A stretch of DNA of 64,000 bases from Siphonodentalium dalli (taxonomy: Eukaryota; Mollusca; Scaphopoda; Gadilida; Siphonodentaliidae): contig CP136064.1 of NCBI GenBank assembly GCA_032622095.1, forward strand, positions 177,896,247-177,960,246, in the 5' to 3' direction. A model generated the notes under the pieces. That model had not been told where the DNA came from and made no database searches. It saw only the letters and a list, made by a program, of their open reading frames with translations. This document shows, piece after piece, positions 10,986-22,347 of this stretch. A program made the translations under genes and the position numbers. Position 1 is the first letter of the stretch. Every line of letters starts with the position of its first letter.

Positions 10986-13000
10986 TAAAAACCGTGTTTT
11001 ATGTCAATATAGAGCTTATATATATTGCGATTAAATAAGCCAACATTAGCTTATATGAATAAAATTAAGTGCTTATTTTCAAGAAAATAGCCTGACCTCT
11101 GCATGGTAAATGTTGAGTTGTTTAATGGTCTTGTTTTCCAGCCTAGCTGTTCTCGTGAAAATAAGCACAACACGGGCCAATATCATATTGGTATGTGCTT
11201 ATTTTCACGAGACCAAGCACAACACGGGCCAATATCATATTGGTATGTGCTTATTTTCACGAGATCAGGCTGACATCTGCATGGTAGGTCATGGGTTGGT
11301 GTATTTGTGTTATTTTCAACACGAATTGCTAAAATAAGCATAAGGCGGGCTTATCGCATATTGAAATATCCCAAGCATATATTTAGTGTTCAATTAATGA
11401 CAATATGCAGTCTGTTCTCGTAAAAATAAGCTCATAACGGGCTTATTTTAATGAGCGAAATAAGCTCATACTGGCATCATTTAACCTCAATATACCTGAA
11501 CTTTTTATATATTGACCTAAACACGGTTTTTAAAACAGTCAAATGTTGGACTATTTTTACACGGAATAAGCCTATCTTTGGTATTATTTAATCTACTTTT
11601 TTTTCTTCGCAACACATCCTCATGTAATTAGGTTCATATTGGACCTAAATATTCACACTGTTCATATGGACTTATTTGATTCTAAAATAAGCCCACGGTG
11701 AGGTTATCTCTATCATTCCTTTGAATGGCGCGGGCCACAGTTAACACACATTATAAGGAGCGTGAATCTAGTAGGTCGTGTCGATGAAAAAAAGGTAGAT
11801 TAAATAATGCCAATATGGGCTTATTTCGTATGAAAATAATCCCATATTGGATTGTTTAAAAAAAACCCGTTTTAGGTCCATATAGAACGTATATTGCGGT
11901 TAAATAATGCCAAAAGGAGCTTATTTCACTCAGCCAAAAAATCCCGTTATGAGCTGATAGCTACATGGTAAGTCTTGATTTGGTTTATTTGTGTTGTTTT
12001 GCACAACACGAATTGCAAAAATAAGCACACAACAGGCTTCTCGCATATTGAAATATCCCATATAGGGCTGTTTTAATAACTATAGTTTAAGCACATATAG
12101 ATCGTATAGTGTTTTCGAATAATGTCAATATGCAGTGATACTGTACCCATGTATATGGTGCACATACCCAAATATACCGTGGTATCTACAAAAGTATACC
12201 CTCATACCCACATCTATAAGCGTTTTGTGTCCATATATAGCGTATATTGCGGTTAAATAATGCCAATATAAGCTTATTTCGCTCAAAATGTGCTTATTTT
12301 CACAAGAACAATCTGTATGGTAAGTCTTGAGATGGTTGATTCGTGTTTGTTTTCCACTCTATTGTCATGAAACTAAACACAATATGGGCTTATCTCATAT
12401 TCAAATATCCAATATACACAAAAAAGGGCTGTTTTAATAGCCAGCGTTTAGGCCCACATGGAGCGTTTTTTAGTTTTCAAATAATGTCAATTTGTAGCCT
12501 GTTCTCGTTAAAATAAACACATAACGGGGCTTATTTTAATGAGCGAAATAAACTAATATAGTCGTATTATTTAACCTAATATACATGCACGCTATATATA
12601 TGGACCTATTAAACGCGGTTTTTAAAACAGTCCAATATCTAATTTTTTTAATAGCAGCATATCCTCGGGTAAATACATGTAGGTTCATATTGGACCTAAG
12701 TATTCACATAGGTTAATTTTTGGACTTGATTCTGTAGTAAGCACACAGTGAGCTTATAGCCATTATTCCGTTGAATGGCGAGGGCCGCATAGAAAACACA
12801 TTATAAAGAGCTTGAATCTGGTAGGTCGTGTCGATGAAAAAAGCTAGATTAAATAATACTAATATGGGCTTATTTTGCGTTATTTATAGGTCCATATATA
12901 AACCGTATATTGCGGTTAAATAACGCCCAAAGAAGCTTATTTCGCTCATTAAAACAAGCCCGATATGAGCTTGTTTTCACGAGAGGCTGAAATGTGCATG
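10986..13000. repeat. Family B1 array, alternating orientation
   Basis: Landmarks 'cttattttaatgagcgaaata' at 11443 and 12530 face complements at about 11920, 12280 and 12935. 'gcttattttcacgaga' and 'acagtccaatat' also alternate. A short foreign stretch with 'gtataccctcatacccac' lies at 12140-12230. The last bases, 'aaatgtgcatg', are where the LINE entered; intact copies continue 'catggtaagtc'. Confidence 0.85.
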
Positions 13001-13345
13001 TGCATACAACTATTTGAATCTAATCTGGATTCATGGAGCAGGTCGCTGTCACAATGTCAACAATTAGTCACATCCATGTCCCCAAGTCACGGTATTAATG
13101 ACTTCTTCGATAACTCAATACAGAAACAAATATTTAATGATAATATTCGCACCAAACTTCTCAAAAATAGCAATCGACGTGATCATCCAAGGAATAAACT
13201 TAGAACTTATAGAACATTCAAAACGATGACTTCTTTGGAAAAATATATCAACGTCATTTCCGTCCCAAAATAGCGTGAATCCCTGACAAAATTAAGAATA
13301 AGTTGCCACACCTTGGGCATCGAACGCGGACGCTACTTCGATTTC
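13001..13345 (+). pseudogene. LINE C-terminal ORF2 fragment, 5' part
   Basis: A reading frame in register from 13001 carries the linker and tail typical of non-LTR retrotransposon ORF2 proteins: 'LRTYRTFK' then 'KLRISCHTLGIERGRY'. It has an in-frame TAG at 13271-13273. The frame is cut after 13345 by foldback element 2 and resumes at 15576. The copy is 5' truncated, because only the region downstream of the reverse transcriptase core is present. It joins family B at 13000/13001. It is inactive. Confidence 0.8.
13340..13345 (+). other. Left target-site duplication of foldback element 2
   Basis: GATTTC here is repeated at 15570-15575. Taking out the element and one copy puts the two parts of the LINE tail back in the same reading frame, which supports this boundary. 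Confidence 0.8.
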
Positions 13346-13374
13346 TACGGCGGCCTGGAACCGCCACCCCCTCT

Positions 13375-13500
13375 TCAGTTATATATCAGGTTACGTATCC
13401 TGATATATCAGGTTAGTATCCTGATATATCAGGTTATTATCCTGATATATCAGGTTATTATCCTGATATATCAGGTTATTATCCTGATATATCAGGTTGT
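13375..13500 (+). repeat. Left CCTGATATATCAGG array, ~21 bp period
   Basis: About six copies of a perfect 14 bp palindrome separated by 6-8 bp spacers, mostly 'ttattat'. The inverted partner is at 15236-15535, where the spacer is the complement 'ataataa'. Each palindrome can form its own hairpin, and the two arrays can also pair with each other. Confidence 0.95.
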
Positions 13501-14225
13501 CTCGACCAATCCAGAATGTCGTCTTTCATTGGCGGAGGCTTGTGGTTGGTTCCATATTGAGTTTGGTGACGATGAGGATGAGTGATGTGGCATGTACATG
13601 TAGGCGATTAACCACACACCCCTCACCAAACTTCATATGGATCTTCAGGGTGACCTCTAGATGGGAGCCATCTATTTTTTCCCGAAATTCGTTAGAAAAC
13701 ATGGCCGCCATCAGTCATCTTGGATTTCAAATTTGGATCCATTGGCACACCCAGCAGAACAAATATCGGAACAAATATTTTAAAACTTTATACAGGCGTG
13801 TTTTGGGTCACCTCTGGGGATATCAAATGTTTCCGAATTTCGTTGAAAGCATTTCCGCCCTTTTGGATTTTAAACTTTGTATGACTAAATGATTTGGCAC
13901 ACAATACAGACCACATCTTTTATATAGTCCTTACTGAACTTCATATGGATCTTCTGGGAGATGGGAGCCACCAAAAATGTCATTGAAAAACATGGGAGGT
14001 ATCCAATTATTACGCAATTCATGAAAAGAAAACATGGCCGCCAGCAGGATTTCATTCGCACACCATGCATCCCTCATTTATTGGTGAAATGTTTTAAATG
14101 AAAACAAGAGATGGACTGTCGTCCGGTGCATACCCCCTTGTGGATTACCGCCTAGTGTGGGCATATCTATAACTTATGACTGCTATACTCAGACAGATTG
14201 GACCCAAAAAATCTGAATTTTCATA

Positions 14226-14760
14226 TAAACAAAGATGAATAACTATAGAACAAAAAACAAAACAAAACAGTTGAATGTGCCATTAAATGTCCTCATATTG
14301 GTGAACATCCATACAAAATTTCATTGAGATCCGAGCATTACTGTTCAAGTTATGACCTGAACAGACATCGGATGGACCAAACAGCCAACATTTCCAGATA
14401 AACAAAGATGAATAACTCTAGTATGGAAAACCGAAACAGAACAATGGAACCCTCTATTGAATGTCATCATACTAGTGAACATCCATACCAAATTTCATTG
14501 AGATCCCAGCACAACTGTTGAAGTTACGACATGAACAGACACCAGACGGACCAAAAATCCAAAATTTCCAGATAAACAACGATGAATAACTCTAGAATGG
14601 AATATCCGAACAAAACGATGGAAACCTCTATTTAATGTCCTCATAGTAGTGAACATCCATACCTAATTTCATTGAGATCTGAGCACTACTGTTAAAGTTA
14701 TGACATGGACATACATCGGACGGACGTACTGACGGACGCACATACAGACGCATGGACGGA
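14226..14760 (+). repeat. Three ~173 bp tandem units in the core of element 2
   Basis: 'ataaacaaagatgaataactcta' recurs near 14225, 14397 and 14570, each followed by 'gaacatccataccaaatttcattgagatc' and 'gttatgacatgaacagac'. The block ends in 'ggacggacgtactgacggacg'. The composition resembles the dispersed GTCCGTCC repeats of molluscs. No conserved open frame is seen. Confidence 0.8.
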
Positions 14761-14929
14761 CGGAAAAATGGGGTATAACAATATCATCTACAGAATACAA
14801 GCCCATTGCGTACATTATTGTAACTTTTTGACTTTCCTTCTTCTATAGGAGTCCTTTATCATTCTATTGACAGCTCAGCATGAAATTAACACCTACCAAC
14901 GTTGAGCTACAGTGTCATTGACACTTTCA

Positions 14930-15180
14930 TTTGAACTTATTATCTAATCATTTCCGAAGGGAACTACTCGTCAATGATTATTTAGTATAGAAAGGGTTAA
15001 TAATGGACTGGTCATCGCTCAGTGGATGGTTCGGTTCTTGCTAACACTTCCGTGACTGGGGCTCCTTGAAATTTTGCAAAAACCTGTGCCAATGAACTCT
15101 TTTATATATGCGAGTCTCCTACTGGTAGCCTCGCATATATAAGAGCATATACATTGGCCTAACAATATTGACTAAGAATC
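14930..15180 (+). repeat. Dispersed repeat D copy (inside element 2)
   Basis: Order of landmarks: 'gaacttattatct', 'gggaactactcgtcaatgat', 'gtatagaaagggttaataa', 'ctgtgccaatg', a hairpin with arms 'tatatatgcgag'/'ctcgcatatata', then 'cattggcctaacaat'. The same order is seen on the - strand at 51.45-51.96 kb and in part at 45.19-45.31 kb. The segment 14951-14998 is homologous to the 45 bp unit of the minisatellite at 37.0-38.8 kb. Confidence 0.7.
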
Positions 15181-15235
15181 CAACCAACCACAAGCCTCCG
15201 CCAAAGAGACGACACTCTGGATTGGTCGAGACATA

Positions 15236-15535
15236 ACCTGATATATCGGGATAATAACCTGATATATCAGGATACGTAACCTGATATATCAGGATAATAA
15301 CCTGATATATCAGGATACATAACCTGATATATCAGGATACGTAACCTGATATATCAGGATAATAACCTGATATATCAGGATACTAACCTGATATATCAGG
15401 ATAATAACCTGATATATCATGATACGTAACCTGATATATCAGGATAATAACCTGATATATCAGGATACGTAACCTGATATATCAGGATACTAACCTGATA
15501 TATCAGGATAGGTAATCTGATATATCAGGAAACTA
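15236..15535 (+). repeat. Right CCTGATATATCAGG array
   Basis: Fourteen copies of the 14 bp palindrome. Spacers alternate between 'ataata' and 'atacgta' types, giving a 21-22 bp period and a loose two-unit rhythm. It is the inverted counterpart of 13375-13500 and more than twice as long. Confidence 0.95.
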
Positions 15536-15569
15536 ACTGAAGATGAGGTGACGGTTCCAGGCCGCCGTA

Positions 15570-15575
15570 GATTTC
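15570..15575 (+). other. Right target-site duplication of foldback element 2
   Basis: GATTTC, identical to 13340-13345; the LINE frame continues directly after it. Confidence 0.8.
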
Positions 15576-15784
15576 GACGAAGCGGACCGAATTTGCGAAA
15601 CATGCAATGAAATCGACAATTATTTACTGTACTTCTTCTGTCAGACGAGCGCGCCCTATTCTACGAGAACATATCACCCAATCTGTTAAACACCCCCAAC
15701 GAGAAACTATTTAAACAAATAATGATCAGCAGCGACTCAAAAACTATGCGGGCTTTGGGGCACACTTTGTCCACTATGGATTGA
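15576..15784 (+). pseudogene. LINE ORF2 fragment, 3' part
   Basis: Continues the split tail with a cysteine motif, R-I-C-E-T-C then a C after about 12 residues, as in the C-terminal zinc-finger-like region of many non-LTR ORF2 proteins. Just after that third cysteine the frame shifts, continues 'ERALFYENI' and ends at TGA 15782-15784. With the in-frame stop upstream, the copy has at least two disabling changes besides the insertion. Confidence 0.75.
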
Positions 15785-16137
15785 AAAAGAAAGGGGTTTG
15801 GCAACAGAGTAACGACTCTTAAATCTAGTACAACAAAAACGGAACAAAGATTCTTCGACTTGAGACCATGTCAGTGTTGCCAGTATCAACTCTGAATGGT
15901 ATGTTTGCCAATCATCTACATATATTATCTGAACGTATGATAGGCATATACCGGTATAACATATGTATATTTTCATATATAAGCATATACCGCCATATAT
16001 CATTGTTGTTACATTGTACTTAACTTTGTTTCATGTAATCCGTCCATTTTGTCTTGTTATTCTGTGTTCATGTACATTTGACCATATATGGTGTAACGTA
16101 CAAATAAACATGATTGATTTATTGATTGATTGATTGG
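15785..16137 (+). mobile_element. LINE 3' untranslated region and microsatellite tail
   Basis: AATAAA at 16103-16108 is followed by a TGAT-repeat tail (16111-16137), then family B resumes with 'gtaagtcatgtgtttattcgtg'. Intact B copies read 'gcatggtaagtc', so the LINE joins at 13000/13001 and about 16137. No clear target duplication is visible. A short simple-repeat tail instead of poly-A is known from several LINE clades. Confidence 0.75.
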
Positions 16138-17091
16138 TAAGTCATGTGTTTATTCGTGTTGTTTTCCAGCCTGTGTTCGAGAAAATAATCCAATAACGGG
16201 CTTATTTTAATGAGCGAAATAAGCTCATATTGGAATTATTAAGACTCATTATATATGTATGCTATATTTGAACCTAAAACAAGGATGTTAAAACAGTCCA
16301 ATGTGGGATTATTTCCATAAGAAATAAGCCCATATTGGTATTATTTGATCCACCTTTATTCATCGCAACATATATTCTCGTAAAAATAGGTTCATATTGG
16401 ACCTAAAGATTCACATAGGTTCATATTGGACTTATTCGATTCTGAAATAAACCCACAGTGAACTACTACCCGCTATTCAGCTAAATGGCATGGGCCACAG
16501 TTAAAACACATTTTAAAGAGCGTGAGTCTGGTATGTCGTGTCGATGAAAACATTGAGGTTAAATAATGCCAGTATGAGCTTAATTCGCTCATTAAAATAA
16601 GCCCGTTATGTGCTTATTTTTATGAGAACAGGATGAAACATGTCCTCGTGCAAATAGGTTCATATTGGACCTACATGTAACTATTCACAGGTTTATGTTG
16701 GAACTATCTGATTCTGAAATAAGTACATACTGAGTCCCTTATTCCGTTGAATGGCGCCAAACACCTTACAAAGAGCGTAGCTTTGGTAAGTTGTGTTTAT
16801 GAAAAAAGGCAGATTAAATCATTCCGATATGGGCTCATTTCGTATGTAAATAGTCCCATATTGTACTGTGTTTTAAACAGACTGTTCCCCAAAATTCCGC
16901 ACATTATCTGCTTATAAATAATTTATTTTAGGTAGATAATCTGATTAGAATGTCATCATTTTCAGTCCATAATGTGCTGAAAATGAGAATATTTTAGTCA
17001 CATTATCGACTCATAATGGGGCAATTCAGATTATGTGCGGACAATCACACAACTAAGCCAACCCATAACTTTTCAGATGTACGCTATTTAA

Positions 17092-17185
17092 AGACATAAT
17101 ATGGATTTGTTCGGGTATGTGAAACTGATAAGTTAGCATTCAGGCGCTATGTCAACTGGAGGAATGTAGCATTTTAGTAACATAT
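17092..17185 (+). mobile_element. TTAA element fragment (left end only)
   Basis: Starts AGACATAATATGG right after TTAA (17088-17091), at the 'ctctttaa' site of a B2 module. It matches the left terminal repeat of the element at 39167 as far as 'gcattttagtaacat', then jumps to an unrelated part of family B. Confidence 0.7.
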
Positions 17186-18375
17186 GGCAATAGTCCCATA
17201 TTGAACTGCTTTAAAAGCCGAGATTTAGGTCAATATAGAGCTTATATATATTGCGATTAAATAATGCCAAAATTATCGCTCGTTAAAATACGGCCGTTAA
17301 GTGCTTATTTTCACGAAAATAGCTTGACATCTGCATGGCAAGTGTTGAGTTGTTTAATCGTGTTGTTTTCCAGCCTGTTGACGTGAAAATAAGCACACCA
17401 CGTGCCTATCTCATATTGTTATGTGCTTATTTTCATGAGAACAGGGTGACGTCTGCATGGTAAGTCTTGAGTTGGTTTATTTGTGTTGTGCCACAACACG
17501 AATTGCTCAAATAAGCATGCATGACGAGCTTATCGCATATTGAAATATCTATATAGGGCTGTTATAATAACCAGCGTTTAGGCCCATATGAAGCTTATTT
17601 AGTTTTCAAATAATGGCAGTTTGCAGTCTGTTTTCGTGAAAATAAACACAAAACAGGACTTATTTTAATGAGCGAAATAAGCTCATACAGAGGTATAATT
17701 TAACTTAATATGTATGCATGTACGCTATATATATAGACCTATAAACGCGGCTTTTTAAACAGACAATATCAGACTGTTCTATCGAACTAGTCCCATATTG
17801 GTATTATTCAATCTAATTTGTTTTCATCGCAACATATCCTCATGTAAATAGGTTCATATTTGACCTTTAAGTATTCACATAGGTTCTTTTGATTCTGATA
17901 TAAGTCCACAGTAAGCTTATAGCCATTATTCGGTTGAATGGCGAGGGCAGTATTGACTATAAACAGCTTGAATCTGGTAGGTTGTGTCGATGAAAAAAGC
18001 TAGATTAATAATACTGATATGGGTTTATTTCAGTAAAAGCAATACAATTAGGGTAGCTTTGGTAAGTAAGTGATAAACTAAGGTAGATAAAATAATGCCA
18101 ATATGGGCTTATTTCTTATGTAAATAGTCCCATATTGTACCGTTTTAAACAGCCTGTTCCCACAAATTCCCGCACATTATCTGCTTATATAAAAAGTAAA
18201 TATTTTAGGTAGATAATCTGCTTATGAACGCTCTCACATTTGAGTCGATAATGTGCTGAAAATTATACCAAATTAGTCACATTATCGCCTCATAATGGAA
18301 CAATTCTAAGCAGATTATGAGCGGACAATGACACAACTAAGCCAACCCACAGCTTATCAGATGTACGCACTTTAA

Positions 18376-18530
18376 AGACATATTATGGACTTGTACGGGT
18401 ATGTGAAACTGATAAGTTAGCATTCAGGCGCTATGTCAAGTAAATCGACCGTACCTCTCCATAGAAATCATCGTCAGAACTACGCTCAATTGTAAATATT
18501 TACTTCTGGAATCGGGACTATTGGCGACAA
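18376..18530 (+). mobile_element. TTAA element fragment with internal deletion
   Basis: Starts AGACATATTATGG after TTAA (18372-18375) at the same B2 site as the fragment at 17092. It lacks the stretch between 'gctatgtcaa' and 'gtaaatcgaccg', then runs on to 'cgggactattggcga' and stops. Confidence 0.7.
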
Positions 18531-20405
18531 TACGGGCTTATATTATTATGTGCCTATTTTCACGAGAACAGTCTTGAGTTGGTTTATTTGTGTTGTATTC
18601 CACAACACAAATTGCAAAAATAATCATAAGATGTTCTTATCGCATATTGAAATATCCCATATAGGGCTGTTATAATAATCAAATAATCAAATAATGACAA
18701 TATGCAGCTTGTTCTCGTAAAAATAAGCTCATAACGGGCTTATTTTAATGAGCGAATTAAGCTCATACTGCCATTATTGAACCTAAACGCGATTTTTAAA
18801 GCAGTCAAATGTTGGACTATTTCTATGTAAGCCCATATTGGTATTATTTAATCTACTTTTTTTCATCTCAACATATCCTCAGGTTTATATTGGACCTAAA
18901 TATTCACACAATTCATATTGGACTTATTTTGTTCTGAAATAAGCCCACGGTGAGCGTATACCAGTTATTCCGTAGAATGGCGCGGGCCACAGTGAAAATA
19001 CCTTCTAAAGAGCGTGAATCTAGTAAGTTATCTCGATGAGAATAGGTAGATAGATTAAATAGTGCCAATATGGGCATATTTCGTATGGAAATAGTCCCAT
19101 GTTAGACTGTCTTAAAACCCGCATTTTCTGTCCATATCGTATACTGCGGTTAAATAATGGCAATATTTAGTTCATAATAACATGGCGTTTATGTGCTTAT
19201 TTTCACGAGAACAGTCTGCATGTTGACATTATTTGAAAACTGAAATACGCTCCATAAGGCATAAACGCTAGTTATTAAAACAGCCTTACATGTACATGTA
19301 TATGGGTTATTTCAATATGAGGAAAACCCGTATTGTGCTTATTTTCACGAGAACACGATTAAACAACTCAAGACTTGTCATGCTGTTCTCATGAAAATAA
19401 GTACAAAACGGACATATTTTAATGCGCGATATAAGCTGATATTGGAATTATTTTGCCACAATATACGCTCAATATGGATCTAACACACTGTTTTTATAAA
19501 TAAAACAGTACAATATGGGATTATTTCCATACATATCAAGCCCAAATTGAAATGATTTAATCTGCCTCTTTTCATCGACACGACTTACCAATTTCACGAT
19601 CTTTATAATGTTTTCACTGCGGCCATAACGGAATAACGATTTAAGCTCACTATGGAGTTATTTCATAATCAAATTATTTCAAATATCAACCTATGCGAAT
19701 AGCTACATGTAGGTCCAATTTGAACCTATTTGCACGACGATGTCTTTCATCCTGTTCTCGTAAAAATAAGCACATAACGCTGCGAAACGGGCTTATTTTA
19801 ATGAGCGAATTAAGCTCCCATTGTCATTATTTAACAACCTAAACTTGTTTATCGACATGCAGCCTGTTCTCCCGAAAACCCGCAGATTATCTGCTTATAC
19901 ATAAACATTTTTAGGTAGATAATATGCTTAGAATCTCATATATTTAAGTCGATAATGTGCTGAAAATGAGACAATTTTAGTCACATTATCGACTGCCAAT
20001 GAGTCGATTGTAATCAGAATGTGTGCAGAAAATGACACAAATAAGCCAACTCACGGCTTTCATGTGTATGTTCTTTATAGCATGTGTTTTCAATGTGGCC
20101 GCGCCATAAAACGAAATGACGGATATGATCTATTATCTGCTTATTTCACAATAAAATGTACCTATTTCACATTATAGGCCAATTATGTACCTATTTGAGG
20201 GAGGATATGTTGCGACACGACATACCAGATTCACGCTCTTTATAATGTGTTTTAACTGCGGCTCGCTTCATTCAACTAAATAACGGGTATAAACTCACTA
20301 ATGGCTTATTTCCGAATCAATTAAGTCCATTGAAACATATGTTAATATGTATGCCCAATATGAACCTATTTTCGCGAGGATAAGTTGCGATGAAAAACGG
20401 TAGAT

Positions 20406-20892
20406 TTAAAGGTACTCAATCCGTAAAGAGGGTCACCATCTCAACAGATTCCAACAACAACAATCCGATCAGAGGGTCCTATATTACTATTTCTTTGGCT
20501 TTGGGGGTAAAAAATATTTGATTCGAGTCGAGGAACCCATCAAACAAAGCTCAGAGTTATTAGATATTGATTTTTGAAATTTGTTAATTGCTCGAGATGA
20601 GTACTAATAACTGCCGTCAATTTGGTAACCTGCTCGAGATTTTACGCCAAAACTCTATTCAAACAGACAAGGATGGATAACTCTATAATCAAGTGGTAAT
20701 AATAACGAAATTTTGACTGTCTTCTGGGTCAGAAAGAATTCCCGATAATGAAAAATAATAGATTTCTAAAATCGATATCTAACAAATCTGAGCTTTGATG
20801 GGTGACTTCCTCAACTCGAATCAAATATTTTTGACCCCCGAAGCCATTGAAATAGTAATTGAGAGGAGTTTTATCGGATTGAGTACCTTTAA
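20406..20892. mobile_element. TTAA-flanked element with long inverted ends (20410-20888)
   Basis: A 479 bp block bounded by AGGTACTCAATCCG and its exact complement, flanked by TTAA on both sides (20406-20409, 20889-20892). The inverted similarity continues with gaps for about 140 bp ('ttactatttc..tggct', 'tatttgattcgagt'). The flanks join as 'gtagattTTAAtaatgacaatatggg', matching uninterrupted family B copies, so insertion with a TTAA duplication is clear. TTAA targets are used by piggyBac and Kolobok; AG termini fit Kolobok better. Non-autonomous. Confidence 0.8.
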
Positions 20893-21160
20893 TAATGACA
20901 ATATGGGAGATAGTCCCATATTGGACTGTTTTATAAACTGAGTTTTAGGTCCATATAGAGCGTATATTGTGATTAAATAATACCAATAGGGGCTTATACC
21001 GCTCATTAAAATAAGACCGTTACGTGCTTATTTTTATGGAAACCATACATGTACTCCCATAGTGTACGTTTATCTCCACACAGAGCCTATATTGATATGA
21101 GCTTATTTCGCTCATTAAAATAAGCCGGGAGTGTGGCTATTTTCACGAGAACAGGCTGTG
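20893..21160. repeat. Family B1, last copies of this block
   Basis: Contains 'tagtcccatattggactgtttt', 'ggtccatatagagcgtatattg' and two copies of the complement of 'gagcgaaataagc' near 20998 and 21105, ending 'cacgagaacaggctg'. Confidence 0.8.
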
Positions 21161-21560
21161 AAGTAGCATATACATGTACTATACATTCCTTTTTCATATA
21201 CATATGTTGTACTTCCGTATATATTCATATTAAAATATTCTTCATATTTCATACAGAATACTATATCATTATGTCCATGCAGTGTATCACAACTACAATT
21301 TACCACATCTTATCATAATTTAATTAAAGGTTTAAACCAAAACATAGTTCGTACTTTAATTGGGTCGGGTTGTTCCGGGTCGCTTGGTGTCGGTTGTGCC
21401 TGGGGCGGATGGTCCCGTTCCTGTATATACAAGTATATACATGTGTATATAGTACATCTGACTACAGACCGAATCGGGACCACAGGGACAACTCGCGCGG
21501 GCGTATGTTAGGGTGGGTTGTCCAGATTTTCCGGGGCTGGTTGTCTCACGTTTTTATTAG
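21161..21560. other. Intergenic, no gene recognised
   Basis: AT-rich with 'tatacatgt' runs, then a GC-richer stretch with 'gggtcgggttgttccgggtcgc' near 21362. The open frames are short and overlap on both strands. Nothing recognisable. Confidence 0.4.
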
Positions 21561-21965
21561 CTCACCTGAGACGAAGTCTCCGGTGGAGCTATTGTCATCA
21601 CTCTTCGTCCGTCGTCCGTCCATCGTCCGTCCGTCCGTCCATCCGTTCGTCTACAATTCTTTGAACATCTTCTCCTCTGGAACCATGAAACCGAATGGGT
21701 TCATATTTGGTGTGTATGTTTCCTAGGTGACTCTCATTCAGATTTGTTCAAATGAGGACACTGGGTCAAATAGTTGCGAAGCCAGGGCCATAACTCTTTG
21801 CCACCAACGACTTCTCAAATTTCATTGGGCCGAATGGGTTCGTATTTGATACAAAGGGTCCTTGGGGGACTGTTATTCAGATTTGTTCAAATGAGGTAAC
21901 TGGATCGAATGTGGGCGGAGCCAGTGACGCAACTAAAAACAAAAATTTAATTAAGATTTTTTGAA
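21561..21965 (+). repeat. Dispersed mollusc-type repeat with GTCCGTCC run
   Basis: Opens with the near-palindrome 'agctcacctgagacgaag'..'ccggtggagct', then CGTCCGTCCGTCC runs, then two ~130 bp units with 'gaatgggttc.tatttg' and 'cagatttgttcaaatgagg'. Diverged relatives lie at 22.88-23.20, 41.30-41.88 and 48.60-48.83 kb. This architecture is very common in bivalve and gastropod genomes and supports a mollusc origin. Confidence 0.7.
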
Positions 21966-22347
21966 TTTTCACCTTGCTCAATTTAACAAACAAAAAAATT
22001 TGTTTTTAAACATTTTATAAAATTTGAAAAAATTGACACCATTATAACATCTGCAGAGCTATGAAACTTTAATCTTTAATGACATTACAGAAATATTCCA
22101 TTACCCATCCCCATCCCATATGGCCCAGACCCACCCCACCCTGCAGTGGCCTGCACCCAACCAACATCCCTTCCAACGGATATCATCTCCAGCTTCCAAC
22201 TTTAATACCTGTTCTATTAAAGTTGCAGATATATCTTTGTGGATAGACAGAGAGAGACACATGTCATTAATCTAGATTACAATAAAATGTCATCTGGCAG
22301 CTTGTGTAAACATTACTGCTAGCAATTTTAAACAAACTGCCTGAATT
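21966..22347. other. Intergenic, A/T-rich, no gene seen
   Basis: An A/T-rich stretch to about 22080 is followed by 'cccatccccatcccatatggccc' and ordinary sequence. Nothing recognisable on either strand. Confidence 0.4.

Larger units (their letters stand above)
13346..15569. mobile_element. Foldback-type element 2 (2224 bp) inserted in a LINE
   Basis: The ends are inverted: TACGGCGGCCTGGAACCG at the left matches the complement of the right end, 'cggttccaggccgccgta'. Similarity continues through 'tcttcagtta', through arrays of the palindrome CCTGATATATCAGG (about 6 copies left, 14 right), and past them through 'gtctcgaccaatccaga' and 'ggcggaggcttgtggttggtt'. The arms are therefore roughly 200 bp (left) and 380 bp (right). 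The core has three ~173 bp repeats (14226-14745), a dispersed hairpin repeat (14930-15180) and no transposase. Family unknown; the 6 bp duplication GATTTC and tandem-repeat arms recall foldback elements. Confidence 0.8.
16138..20405. repeat. Family B array (B1 and B2 modules)
   Basis: B1 landmarks alternate in orientation (forward near 16203, 17665, 18735, 19415, 19795; complement near 16580 and 17270). B2 modules occur at about 16885-17091, 18150-18375 and 19861-20214. Two fragments of the TTAA element found complete at 39.17 kb lie at 17092-17185 and 18376-18530. Motifs such as 'gttctcgtgaaaataagcacataac' link neighbouring copies. No gene is seen. Confidence 0.85.
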
